Positions 42,721 to 58,400 of a stretch of DNA of 64,000 nucleotides are shown one piece after another. Position 1 is the stretch's first letter; every line of letters starts with the position of its first letter. This stretch comes from Trochalopteron elliotii (taxonomy: Eukaryota > Chordata > Aves > Passeriformes > Leiothrichidae): NCBI GenBank assembly GCA_024734555.1, contig JANPWX010000654.1, forward strand, positions 1,075,157-1,139,156, read 5' to 3'. Position numbers and translations under genes: made by a program. The notes below the pieces were generated by a model that worked only from the letters and a program-made list of their open reading frames with translations, did no database searches and was not told the origin of the DNA.

Positions 42721-45569
42721 CACTGAAAATACAAAAAAGAGATGTGGAGGAATATGTGTTAACAAGGTCAAGTTCTAGAAAGGGATGGGTGGCTTTATGG
42801 AGTGGGTCAAGTCACAGGGGTTAATCTATAATAAACAGTCCTAGTACACACATCAAAGGATTGTTACAGATTAATTAGCAGGTGCTATTATTAGCCATAA
42901 CAATTTTTGTCTTCTTTTCTGTAAGGATAAGATGCAAAACAATTACTTCATTCAGTTCAAATGTTTCACCCAACTCTTGCAGTGAGGAGTATTTGGACCA
43001 CAGCCTCCAAAGCAAGAGGAACTGATGCAGACTGTGTACATCACTTAAGGGACAGAAAGAGCAACTAGCAACTTTTTTGGTCAAAAACACATTCTTGCCT
43101 CACCTTGTTTTTATGATTACTTTTGATTTAGTAATCTGAAACCTGGCAAAAGGGGAAATAAAGGGGAATTTTCTGTAACTTACAACACTGTCCATTAGGT
43201 TTGGGCAGCTCAAGAGACCTCTCTGACCAGTACAAGCTGAAAACCACTATGACATTTCCTTCTTTCTTCTCATGTACCAGCTTTGAAGACTTAATTGCAA
43301 TCTGAGAATTCTCCAAAAGAACACACTGCTCCTCTTCCTTGTGGTGTTTTTGGGGATCAACAGTTTCTGTACTTCTATGAAGTGTCAAAGTCCTCGTCCA
43401 ACATAACATCTCTGATCCTGATTTTCTCCCATGTTTTTGCTTTTGAAGTCCCATTTCTTTTTCATGGAAGAGCAAAGCTGCACGTGTGAAAGACAGATAA
43501 CTGGCACCCTGCAATGACTTCACATTCATAAGAGAGAAATCCGTGCAGTTAATGTCTTGATTTGGTGGAACGACCATTGCAGAGAAGGTGACTTCTCAAG
43601 TTTCTGCCCACACAGTGTCTCACACCTCTGGAAAAGGACATAAGAAATAACAGCTTGTGCATGGTTTTGGTAGGGTCTTATAATGGAGGATATATTTGCC
43701 TTCAGCATCACACCCACCTCTTGAACTTGTCCACCCAGGCTGCTGCAGACACTGTGTTTTTGTGAAACTGGATAAACAAAACTGTTTCACTTTTAATTCT
43801 GGTAACCATGATTGAGCACAGGCCACTCCTCTGAGTATTCCAAGTAGAGAAAAACAGTTTAAGATGGTGAATGCTACTGAGGTACATGGGAGTCTTCCCC
43901 TTTGATTCCGTGGCTTCAGCTCAGAACCCAAGAACAGCATGGAAAGTAAACATCCTGATAAGCAATTATCCAGACTGCCTCTGTTAGTACAGACCAAGAC
44001 AGAATTTGATAGAGCACAAAGGCAAGATTTGTGTCTCCCATTTAACAGACAGTCCCGGTGAATTCCAGAGGTTCTTACAAGTGTTACAGAGTTGTGTGGA
44101 GCAAAGCTACATAATTATGAGCTGTGGTTTCTTTCAGATACTTATAAAATTGAAAACACGTCCTAAGTAGTAAATAAATAAGGCCCTCCTCATATAGTGC
44201 AATGAAGTGAGCAGATTATAGGCTCAGTACTGTACCCAATCTGCTCCTTTCAAAGCCTCATTGTTAGATCAAAGGGTTTATGATTCTGTTCCTCTCTCAA
44301 CCACACATGCATTGCATTCAAGTTACATTTTATGCAAAATACCACTCATATTGTGTACATTCTTTGTATAATTTCCTCAGCTATAAAAGTTGCACCTTTG
44401 CTTATGAGGATAATGAAGTTAGAGTGTGGGGATTGGCTCTCCATCTCAAATTTCATAATAAACCCTGGATGCCTTTTCACTGCATTTAATCAATTAGAAA
44501 TAACCAGACTTGGCATAGTGTCACTGTGACATCCTACAGGCTCTGTTCTGTCAGTCTGGAGATCTCAATATTTTTAAACCATGCTTCTGAAATAGTTGTA
44601 AAATGATCATCACCATGTCAGTACCCCCTAACTCAGAGCCATGCTAGTGAAGAATCAGCAATTTCCTCCTGCTTGTCCCCTGAGTCCCAACCTGTCAGAG
44701 AGCTGCTGTGTGCCCTTTGAAGGTCTCCCAAGTTAAGCACCTCAAAAGCAATCTGAGAATTACTTTTGAAATCTTGGCCAGAAAGCTGCAATGTGCTCTG
44801 TGAGATACTTCCAGCTAGGAAAAGGACAAACTCAACAGAGCTCTTGGGGGAGAGAAAGCTCCAAGACTCAACAGGTGTCTGATTCTGTACTGTAAACTGT
44901 GGTTAAACACACCATTTCTGTTACCTCTAGAAATGGGAGGGAAAAAAACGAAAATAAAAGAGAAAGCAGCCCTTGCAGTTGCACAATTGTGGAAACCAAA
45001 ATACTCTATTTTTATGCATGAAAAGTCAGTCCTCAGACTGACTCAGTATCAGGAAGGTTGCTCCAAAATATACAACCACCTTTGCCTCTGCCCGCCATGA
45101 TAACATAATATTTTCCAAACTAACTTCTGTTTAACATTTGTTTTCAAAGAGTTTTCCTTGTTCCTTGTTTCACACTAGCTGAGACACAGCCCACTTTCTG
45201 TAGATGAAATGATTGCTAAGAAATTGAAGCAAGATTGAGAAAATCCCACATTCTGTGTGATTTCATTTAATGCAGAACATGAGCCAACTTCATCACCTAC
45301 AAGAATTTATTGTCAGTTTTGCATCTTTTAAAATCCATTCTGTAGAAGGGGAGAATATTAATCAAAACACCAGCAGTTTTAAACTCCTCTCAACAAGAAT
45401 GAATACAAGAGATGGTGCAAAAAATAAGGTGTAACAGTAAAAAGATATTAAGTGTGGTGTTTTTTAAACAGATGATGCTGAACCCTGGCAGAGGGAAGCC
45501 CACAGGCAATGAAGCCATTCAATCTGAAGCTGTGCAGCTGCAGCTGAAAGAAAATATTTTATATGTGGT

Positions 45570-45765
45570 AGCGATATAGCCTCAAGCTGTGCCAGGGGAG
45601 GTTCAGGTTGGACATCAGGAGGAGTTTCTTCACAGAAAGGATTGGTTTGGAGTCCCCAAAAAGAGGAGGTGTCCAAGGAAAGCCAGGATGTGGCACTCAG
45701 TCCTCTGGGCTGGGGAAAAGGTGGGGATTGGGCTGGGAAGTATTTTGCCTGAATGATTCTGTGAA
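45570..45765 (+). mobile_element. CR1 LINE fragment, 3' end
   Basis: The plus strand reads TGTGCCAGGGGAGGTTCAGG, then GGACATCAGGAGGAGTTTCT and TTCACAGAAAGGAT, through to ATGATTCTGTG. These are familiar CR1 3'-end phrases in sense direction. It is internally deleted relative to the usual consensus (no GGCACTGGAACAGG part). Confidence 0.85.
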
Positions 45766-48700
45766 GCACCCAAACCAAGCTGGCTCAGAAGCTGCTGATT
45801 AAAAAAAACAAAAACCAAGTTATTTCTTTTCAAAATGGATTCATGCAGAACATGAAGGCAGATTCTTCTGGGGGAAAAGTCACCCAGGTTGATAATTACA
45901 GAAGGGGTAAGTTCAGTGTCCACAGGTGAGGCCAGCAAACAGCACTCCCAGAACTTTCCTCTTCAGACTCTGCAAGTGAAGTGAGCAATGCCAGGGACCC
46001 CCAGTGACAAACACTCTTAAACTCTCAAGTGCAAGTGACAGATGCCTCCCTCTGCTTCTAAACTTTAAAAAACTATTTTAAATATCAAACACAATTATGA
46101 GGAAAACAGAAAATAGCCTTCAAAGAGCAGGGTTTTTTAAAAAGTTAATGTGTCTGCTCTGCTTAATCACAAGCTGAAAGGAGTACTTGATGACTAGTGT
46201 ATACTTCAGTTAACACTATTTCATAAAACCTGGCTTGACAGAAGTAGAAGATAAATTAATCAAATAATACAAAAGTTGAAAGATGCACCAGCTGGCTCAT
46301 GCTCCTGCAGAGGTCCATCAGCTCTGAGTAGCAGGCAAGGCTGCAGGAAGGCACAGGCCAAGTGGGCAGTACAGGTCTGTCTCCAGCAGTGTGGTGTGTC
46401 AGGGACTTGTTTTAGACTACTCTGACCTCAGATCACCCCTGCTCTTTGGGGTGACACCAAGAGACATGACGTGGTGGAGCACAAAGCTCTAAAGACTCCT
46501 TCTTACAGTTTACAGTCAAGGACTCTCACAATGAAGATATTATGATATTGAGTATTTAACACTCACAGATGTGCTGCCTGCTCAGTTTGCAGCTTATCAA
46601 AGCTTTATATGAAGGCACAATTTATAATGCCAAGTTAAAAGCTATTGCAAATAAGAAACTGTTTTCTTTAAAAAAGATGTGAGAGAATATTATTTGTTTC
46701 TCCCAGAAATAGCATGTATTCCTCTTCCTTACAGCATCACAGTAAAGATTACTTCCTTATGACATTTGAAAATGAGCCAAACACCATGGAGGAGAGCTTT
46801 TTGTTTAGCATCAAGTCCTCATGCTCAAGTGTCCCTAAACAAAAAGCAGTGCCTGTGACATAACCCATCACATGAGGAAGTTTACAAAGTGCTAAAGAAT
46901 GATTCAAAGAATATTCTTTTACTGACAAATGATGCTAAACAAGGCCTGGCCTGCGTTGGAAATATTCTATTCAGTACCCACAGGGCTCAAATGACTTTTG
47001 GTGGCAAGTGTGAATGGAAATCAGTAATACTTCTGACACAAGAATGTGACCAGAAGTGTATTTGTCTCTGGCCACGTGAAAGGCAGAATGCTATCCTGGA
47101 TATTACATAAAACATGAATTTACAATCTTGTCCTTACCAAAGCCTGAAATGAATAAATGAATTACAAAAATAAATAAAAGGGAAAGATTTTCACTACACA
47201 AGAAGCTTCTGCATGAAGCTCCAAGGCTGGTGATAACCAAAGTGGTCTTTACCATTTCTCTGTGGACTTAAGAGCTGGAACATAAACACTAAAAATACAT
47301 TGAGCAACCCACTGCTACTGCTCCATCTTTTGACATGTTACTTCCATATTTGTAATGTACAGATTGATCACACACAATTTCAGCTTGAAGTTTCCAAGGC
47401 TGTGTATGCACAAACCTGAAAGTGTAGCACCAGTGTTGGTCTGGCCTTAGACTGGATGTTGAGAAGTCTGTAAAGATTTAAATTACTCATTTCTCCATAC
47501 TTCAAGAATGTAAATCATGATATCACTTTATTAATCAGAAGTTTCTTTCTGTCTCTCTTTCCTTGTTCTAATGTTTATCTGCTCTTACATAACAAGGCTC
47601 CAGTGAAACCCTTGCTACCTTAATTAAGAGTTGCCTGCACACGACTTTTGAACTATTAACTTCACTCAACTCCTAATTGTGGAGTACCTAGAAGTTATTG
47701 ATTCAGGATCTTACTGGAACCAGCTGCAGAAGTGTTTCTGGCAGAATATAGTTATTCCATTTGTGTCAATGAACACCCCAGGCTAGCCAAAGGCCCAGGA
47801 TACTCTTCCCCACAGAAATGGTGGTGGCAACTGAATGTTTCTGCAGCGAGACCACAAACCCAGGGTGTTGACACCTCCTAACTGGCCCATGATCACTGGG
47901 ATATTGCAATCACAGATCAACAGCCCACCACTTACCAGAACTGCCACAGAAAGGGGTTCCTCATTGCAGTAAAAGAAACTGAAGCCTATTAATACACTTG
48001 TTTCCTTTTACTGACATTATCACTTGCTCTGCCAGCAGCCTCATGAGCATCCTGAGTTTTTTAAACTCTTCAAAAGTAGTTACAGAACACAACACAGCCT
48101 CATTTACCCACCATCTTTATGGTCAGAGATTCTGGAGGACTGAAAATGGGAACACAGGTGCAGCAATCTGTTTGGAGTTCCTATTTTCTTCCCAATTGCC
48201 ATGGCAGAACCTGGGAGGACACTGCCTGTGACCGTGTCTTTGTCACCATGGGCAGTAACTGCCAGCACAGCAGCACCAAAGGAACAGGGAACAGCTCTTC
48301 AGGCTCAGCAGGGCTGGGGGGCAGAGAACTGCTCAAATACAGGTGAAGAGAACTCACTGTGTAACTCTCAGGTCAGACAGGTCAGTGAGTGATAAATTTG
48401 GACAACTCCAGGGTTAAATGACTTCTGAGAAGAACTTTTTGGAATAATAATTTTGGTCAAAAGTACTAAAGCTCTGCCCAAAACCTCTTTCAGAGTTCAG
48501 GTTCTCATGTACATCTGGGTTACTATAACATCTTTGGTCTCAAATTATGCTGCTGGAAAATGGAATTTGTATAACGTCTTGAAAACATAAAAGCCTCAGC
48601 TCTGCAGCTGAAGGACTCTTCACTCCAGTCATTACAGAAACATGCCTGAGGTACTGGGGTTATTTTCACTATTACAAGGAAGTAATAAGTTATTAGCATC

Positions 48701-49974
48701 ATATCTCCTCACCAGCAGGAAGATTACTGGCATATTAAGTAATAAAGTTATCTTTGACTCTATTAAATTTTTTTTTTACTTTGAAAACCAGATCATGTTT
48801 GTACAAAAGTCCCTCAGACATCTCCTCATGCCTCCAGTTGAATCACTAGTATCAAAATATTTAGTCATGGTATCTCCTGCCTCACCAACCATGTTCCCCA
48901 TCTGCACCCCACTGACAATTTAATACTCTATCACTTTCCAAACAATAAAATTCACAGATCCTGGTCCTCCATATCAATTGCTTCTGTCATACCTTTGGTC
49001 TGATGCTCCCATATCCCAGCTGGCACCTCAGACATCTGGAGCTGCAGACATGCCATGGCTGTACCTTCCAGCTCTATGGTCCTTTCCCTCTTGAACTAGC
49101 CATAAATTAAATAACAGGCATGTAAGAACGATTTACATACATGCAATTATGCTATTTTGTAACTGAATAAAATATTACATCTCACACTATCAAAAGTCAA
49201 TTAAAGCCATAGAGGAGTGTGATCACTCCATATTTAAAGTTCAGGAAACTGCCATGCTTCCATACACTGTTAATCCCACTAAGTCTTAGAGATTTAATCA
49301 CTATTGCAGTGATACAAAATTCAGTGCATCTCTATGCTACAGACCACAAAAACAGAACAGACCTGGAGAACAGCATAGGTCACCTGTTTGCTGGTCTTGA
49401 TCAGAAGCAACACATTCAGAGTGCTTCTATAAAAAATGCTTCAGCTTTTTTATTAGTGTTCAGGATCATACTGGATATTCCTTGTCAACTGCCAAGGTTG
49501 AAGCTTTCTGTGCTCTATCTTGCACCAAATTATTTTGAAAGTTTAAACCATAATGGCTGCAATTTCCAAAAAAAATGCACCTAGGTAGAAAGACAAGTGG
49601 CTTTCCTCACATGGAGAAACACCTACTCTGTTGAGAAAGTCTATTACCTTCCTGCTTTACCTGAAGTTAAGCAGAAGGCTGGCTCCAGCATAATACTGAG
49701 TATCATTTGGTACAGAAGAGGACTTGAGGAGGACAAATAAGTGGGGTAGAGAGACAAGACGAGAACAGCATTAAGGTACAGGTAAAATAAAGACAATGAA
49801 TTTAAGGGTGTGTAAGGGTGATGTGAAAGACACACGAGTAGAGAGAGGAATAGTGGCGATGGCAGAGGGAAGTATAACAGAGAGCAGGAGCTCCAGGAGA
49901 GGAGGGTTAGCAGAGAAAAGGCAGGTTTTTGCTACAATACTTTAGGAACTCCACTGGCAGCCCCACTTCTGTCA

Positions 49975-50168
49975 CAGCCTTGCCAAACTCCCCCGGCCCA
50001 CGGCCAGCCCGGAGCTCACGCCTGTCCCGGCCCTCGGCCGGCACCGCCACCTGCAGGCAGCCCGCCGCAACTGCACCCGGGCGGGGACCGCGGGCACACC
50101 TCGGCCTGTGCCCGGCCCTCCGCCCTCGGGAAACCTGCCCCGGCACCGGCAGGCGGGCCGCTCCGAAA
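49975..50168. other. Small CpG-rich block downstream of LYRM9
   Basis: About 190 bases of GC-rich sequence with many CG dinucleotides (CCCGGGCGGGGACCGCGG type) in otherwise AT-rich DNA, ending just short of the LYRM9 poly(A) signal. No gene is recognised in it. Confidence 0.7.
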
Positions 50169-50179
50169 TGACACCGGCT

Positions 50180-50708
50180 CCCTCGTTAACGGACGTTTAT
50201 TATGTGCCTGAAGGGGCACAGACCCCACTCAGTGGGCACAGACCCGGCTGAAGGGGCACTCTCACAACACCGTCCAAGCAGAGGCTGATGTGACCCAGCA
50301 GAAGAGTGTCTGCCATAACCAGTGTCAAACACACACAAGATTAAACGCTCAGTCCCCAGATCCACAGAGACCGATGCAGGGGAACCTCGTTCCCACAGAA
50401 CCTGCACAACAAGCATTATCACGCTGCTAGGCTTGATCCAGGCCTAACAGTATAATGGAGTAAGTTACACAAATGTTAGGCAAGCTTGGCTTTAACTTAG
50501 AAGTTTGTGAATATACAAAGCAATTTACAAAATTAAATAGCTTCAGAAGTATGAATTTAGCTTCATGACATCCCAGTGAAATATAAATTATTGTATTTAT
50601 ATTATCCAAGAGAAAACTTCAGGCAATAATTCTAATACAGTACTGGGCTTGACTGCAAGTCCTCTAAGGATGTTTACCAATGTCCTTCTTGGTTTCATTC
50701 TTCCTCTT
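50180..50708 (-). other. LYRM9: LYRM9 3'UTR
   Basis: Non-coding sequence after the stop at 50709. AATAAA in the sense direction lies at 50196-50201, followed by GC-rich sequence. End point estimated. Confidence 0.6.
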
Positions 50709-52335
<1,627 letters not shown>

Positions 52336-52449
52336 ACGCGAGCAGAACAGGGCCGGCAGACTGAGGCTCGGCAGCACAACCTGCAGAAACTTCAGAAGAA
52401 ATCCCAACATGAAACGAACGAGAACTTGCTGAGTTTATGGACAGACAGG

Positions 52450-55400
52450 GCTCGGCTGTCTTTGCTCAAGGGAGTAAAACACAAAGTGTGGAGCTCACTC
52501 CAGAGGATCCCTTTGTGATGGGAATAGCTACAGTGTGTGGCCAAAAGTGTGCCACACTTTTACAGACAGACTACCAGTGTAACTTTCTGTAAGTACCCAA
52601 ACCTGTATCACAGCCCACAGCCAGGTTCCTACTTGCTAAGCCAGGATCCTTAAAGTCCTTCAAACTTCCAGAGCTTTCCTTGAGCATCCCTAGGAGTTCA
52701 TCCACATGGTGTCTCTTTGGAATGAGGACGCTCAAAATGGCTACAAATGGTGCTGGAATTTAACAATATTTCCTATTTTGTCATTCCGTCAAGAATTTCA
52801 AGGCTTCAGCTGGAAACACAACATGGATAAATAAAGGAGAAGACAGGAAAAAACATTGTTAGGTTTGAAATGTTACATGTATTGGTAACAGCAACAGGAA
52901 AAGAACAAATCTACCAAGCTTCCCTTCCATAACTATCCTTACATATCCTAACAGTAAGTCCATCCAAGTCCTATAAAGTGCTAATCAAAGACTGTAAATG
53001 CCTTGTCATTTAACAGATGGTTGCCATCTGCAGAGAACTAAATTAACATTTAGAAAAAAGCACTTTTACATCATTACTCTTAAGAATAAAGATAATAAAT
53101 AAGCAACTGAATAATGAAGTAGGTGCATGCCATTATTTTTAGCACCCATTATGATACCTACTCATTATTTGGAATAATTTTTTCCTTTTTTAAAGTAATT
53201 TAAGTCGTTTAGCCAAATGTATCTCAGAGTACACCACAACAGCTATTACATGCCTAGGCTGTGTATTTGCACAGACTAGATCTTGTTGCAGTGGGGAAAA
53301 TCTCCTCTCCATGCACCTATAAATGCAAATCATAATGGGATCAGAATACCCCCAGGCTTCACCATGTTCATCTCTTGTTTTCTTGCAATGTTTCTTTCTA
53401 TAAAATATAGAAAGAATTTTTTCTTTGCAGTGAAACCTATGCTGGACAGCAGTTCCATGCATTTTTGGTTTGGATTCATTTCACTTTGGCATTCAAGTAT
53501 GGGAGGTGATTACACGCCCAACAGTCAGCTGAGAGATCCCTGAATTCCCCTTCCAGCAGCAGAAAGACAGGCCATTCCAAAATGTGACTCATAACATATA
53601 GACTGAATTATTCCCTGCCCTTCTCTCCATGAGAGAGAGAAGTTTTTATCATCCAATACAAAAAACTAGAATATGTAGTTGGATTCAAGTTGATCTGAAC
53701 CCAAATTTAACTTTACACACAAGTTTTTTGGGTTATAACTTTGGCCGGTAAGAACTGGTATAATTGCACTGACCCTAAGAACCTGACCCTACATTTCACA
53801 TATTCCCACTAAATACAGTGAAACATCCCAAAATTCAGCACAGATCCCAAAATACACTCTGGGACCAGAGACAATTTGTGAAGTTGTTTCTAGGCTTTGA
53901 TGTGTAAATTCATCATATGTCACTGTGCTCTAATTAAACCTAAGTGGTGCAATAGATTTTCTGTCACAAACACAAAGATCCCTCATGTGCTGGGACTGTC
54001 CAGGACAGCTTGCTCCAGCACACAGAAAAGCAGCTCTGGGAGAGAGGAAGGAACCAGTCATGGAAACATATGGATATGGAAAGATGAAGCTGATCAATGG
54101 AATTGAAAATGTTTCACTATAGATAATTAGGAATTTTCCACTGCAGTAATTTTTCGTAGGAAAAGCTGCTAAATTCAAACTGTGTGACAAATACATTTGC
54201 AATGATGAATTTTTGGGAAAAAAAAATTCTTTGCCTTTCCATAAATACTGGACTTTCTAAAAGATCTGAAGATGGAAATTTTCACCCATTTATTATCAAA
54301 TCTAAACTTCTATGAGGCCCTCATATTCAAATTAAAAAAACAAATGACCTGAGTTCTGACAAATTTGCAGCTCCAAAAATGCTACAAATGCTTGTGACAT
54401 GGGCAAGCTTCACAGGGAAGTTTATCACCAAATATCTGTGTTTTTCTTGGGATATAACTTCATCCAGTGAAAACTTCACTGGAAATCTACCACAGCACAT
54501 GGAAAACTCGATGGCTATTTTGGTAAAGTGGCTGTTTAATAAGAAATAATCTCATGACCTACCCATTGTTAAATTCTAAGATACTGGGGCCCTGTACAAG
54601 CACACCTCAGCAGGGACTAGATCCTGAAAACAGGTAATGCTACACTGCACTTGTGCACCCCAGTGCACTGGAGAATCTGCACAGCCTCTACAGTGATTTG
54701 CCCCTTCCTCGGCACAAAAAGGACAATGAAGCACAGTAAGAATCTGCACTGTTGCCTTTTGTTCTAAAAACATCTCCCCTTGAATCCCACAAATGTTACC
54801 AGTTTTATCTGCCACGCAAAAACCCTCGACCTCACAAACTCTGGCTATAATCCTGACTAATAATGAAAATCTCCCTCTGATAACTTAAATATCATGCACA
54901 GCACAACAAACAAACTATCTACACCAAGAACTGTTGAGTCAGAAATAAAATAATCCACTAATTGTGCTTTTCTGGAATGGATGACTGTATAATGTCCTAA
55001 TCAGAAGGCTGAAATCACATTTGCATTTAGATAAAGCCCCGTTCACAAAGAGACAAGTATAAAAGGAGACACTGAGACTATTGTGGCATTTCTCTGCATT
55101 GCATAATCATTTACATTCCTGATAATGATATTCAGATAGTGAAGCAAAAGCTGACCAAAGCCAATTAATCTTCACTCTGCATTAGCAGGTTTGGCAATTG
55201 ACCCCGTGCACAGCAGAACCCTGACGAAGCTGAGATGACACTATGCCACTGCTCTCAGTTTATTTTTTTTTCTGCTATTGTGAGTGCTTTTCAAGCAAAT
55301 CCCCACAGTTCAACAGTTATGATCCCAATCCCTCTGAACTAGTTAAACAGCCACCAAAGCTGGGCTCCAGAGACTAGAAGTGCTAATTAAAGGACTGCAA

Positions 55401-58400
55401 GAGTTACCTGAGCTGTTGCTGTTTACAGCTTGGCTCCCCCTTCCCCCTCTGCCCTCTCTTTCTCCACTATACAGGCTAGAGATGTGTTTCACTGCATTGA
55501 AGTATTACACCCCCAGAAGTCTTAACACAGGAGTTTATGATTCCCCATCCTCATCTAACCTCATGATCTCAGGAAAAATAAGAATGCAAAAAATAAAAAA
55601 TAAATCGGAGGCCTTTCGAAACCTCTCTAACCACAAAGCACCTTAGCTCATGCTGTGACATCAGTTCAGGAAGGCACCCAAGTGAACTGCAGCTACGCAG
55701 AAGGTTCTCACTCTTCGGTTGCACCCGTCCTCCCCGGCTGCCTTCCCAGCTTCAGGGCTGTGAGCCCAGCCCCGAGCGCCGGCAGCAGGGGCACAACTCC
55801 CGGCTCTGGGACACAGCTGCCCTCGCTGCCCCTGACACTGTCACACCTCCCCTCAGCCTTCAGTGGGTCACGGGAGCGCCTGGCACATCCAGGGCAGCGT
55901 GAGGGGCTCTGCTGCCCCAGGCAAACCAGCCAGCGTCCGTCCGTCCGTCCGTCCGTCCGTGTGTCCCTGCCTGCTCACGGGCACTGGGAGCCCCGGCCCT
56001 GCTGTGTGGGTGAGCACGGACAATGCTGCAGTCACTTCCCGGCAGCCACATCTCGCTGGGTCTCATTGAGAGCCGCGGGTTTGATGTGATCGCTTCTGAC
56101 GAGCCGGGGCCGCGCATTGTTGGGGTTTTGTCCTTTCTAAACACGCGCGGCAAAGTCCCATTGCAGGAGTGATGGCAGCCGGGCCTGCTCTGCTCACTGC
56201 CGTTCCTGCTCCTCTCCCCTTCATGCTCAGATTGATGCATGAGGCAGGAGCAGGGTCAGGTGACTGTGCAGAACAATTTGGGGGCACAGCCCTGCAGTGT
56301 GAAATTTGCTTTACACAATATTTGTAGAGCACATGGAGGATTAAGAACTGGCAAATGACAGATCCCAAAGATCTCTTTGTTGACAAGGAATCACCACTGC
56401 TTGGACACCCTTCATGCAGTTCTACAGCATCAGGATCAGGCCTAATGCTATTCAGCAATGTCACCAGTTTGTAAATATAATAAATTATAATATAAATACA
56501 AAATATAGAATTGTAATTGATAAAATTTAAGAATGACAAATGGTGCTAGAGCTGGGCATAATGACTACTTGTATAAATGAACCAAAGCCACAGGGCAGAC
56601 GTGTTACCTTACACCCTGGTTTGGTATCACACAGCAGAGACATGCAATACTGCAAATAAAACACTCAGGCTTTTGCAATCTTACACCACTGAGGAAACAT
56701 GCTGCCCATGCTGAGGCCAGATCACCTTGTTCTGTATAATTAATGAACATGATCAGACTAATTAGAGTAATATTCTTTGGTGCATGCTCACTAGCGAGGA
56801 CAGGAACCTCCCTGGTTTAGGTGCAATTCAAACTTCTCCATTTTTTTCTCCTGAAAGTGATTCTTCTGGCTTAAAGGAAATTCTGAAAGGCACAGTCCCA
56901 AAAGAACTTTTTCTTCCCAGCTCTGAATTGCTCAGTTCTACTGCTGTTAAAATTAATTTTGTTCTCAGTGGCCAAATCTGTAAGTATTTACCTTTGGGAT
57001 CATGCCTGAATAGGAATTGAGTTATCAGCTTTAAACCAAAACTGTGTGTTCATTCCTTCCTTTCTTGCAAATATTGTACTTTGAAATGTTCCGTGCTTAG
57101 CTCCAGTTCAGCAATTGTGATTTTCCCAACTACTTTATGCCAGTTAGTACATTTTCTGGCTGAGCTTGTATCACCTTCTAAAACATCTAACTGGGCACCA
57201 AATAAGCTGCCACAACTGTTGTTGACAGACAGATACCCAGCTGGCAGCACAAGGCATGGAAGTGCCTTTCAAGGGCAAAACCACGCTGATTAATGACCAC
57301 ATTAACTCTGTGGAATATGGCCCAGACAAGCATGGGAAGAACAGTGAGTCTTACATAAGGTTTTGTACTAGTTTCTCGCTGTTCAGGAAAGCCTGAAATT
57401 GGTTAAAGTTTATTTTACCATTATTCACATGCTGCCCATATATTATTTTACCATTATACACATGCTCATTTTGCTCACGCAAAATTTATAATTTTTTAAT
57501 CAATTTTATAATTTTTTTTAAAAGAGGGTAAAATAAGGATCTGTCAGTGCAGAAAGGGCTCTGCTTAGGAAAGCACGAGTGTTGACAAATTTGTAAACAT
57601 GGAGAGCCAGAATTTTAAACAGCAAAAGAAGTCACTGTGATCCACACTACTGACTAAAGTTTAATTAAAAAATATTTGTTTTTTTAAACCAAAAATACCT
57701 AACATACTCCTCTGAACCTTCCCTTAGTGCAAACATCCCACCCAGCCTACAAGGGAATAAACCCTGTGCAGTGTGACCTTTCCTTTCCCTGCTCCCCCCA
57801 GCACACCCCTTCCAGCCCTGACTGCACATCATCCCTGGATGGTGCCAATGGGGCTTGTGCCCTGCCCTGGGACCTGCACCTCATCCTGGAGTTGTCCTTC
57901 CCAACTCACGTTATCCTTCACAGCAGTGTCAGGAACAACCCAATGTCTATTATTCCAAATACAGACCTGCTGGAATTTAGCATCTGCCAATCCTTCAGTC
58001 TCAATCACAGCAATAATCTGAGCCAACCCCTTCCCTGGCATAAACCCTGTTTGTGGTGGAATTAAAGCATGGATGAATTTGACCCAGCACATCCTGAGCA
58101 AACCCCACGTTCCTGGGAGCAGTGTTTATAAGCAGCAGAATTACAGGACATGTAAGTCTGGGCACCTTTAGCCTCTTAGGGGGATTGGCCCAGCTCACTA
58201 ATCAGGGATTGTTTCCATACCAACAGCTAATCAGGGGCAGATCCCACCATGTCTTCCGGACACTTCTGAGCTCTTAAAGCCACAGCTCAAGTTTCCCCCA
58301 AAACTTCACTGTCACTCTCCAAGGCCTAGTCTAGCTCAAAGGCAATCTAAGAACAAGAAAGGTGTGGGCAGCAAGAAGCTCTTGCAAATACAGACATCCC

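Larger units (their letters stand above)
42500..50170. other. NOS2-LYRM9 intergenic region, right part
   Basis: Apart from the CR1 fragment at 45.6 kb and a GC-rich block at 49.97-50.17 kb, I see no recognisable gene. The longest frame is 149 codons at 43128-43577 on the minus strand; it has no motif I recognise. Confidence 0.5.

Noticed and set aside
55655..56240. NLK first exon in the GC-rich block
   Set aside because: None of the poly-His, poly-Ala or kinase-start features of NLK is present in any frame.
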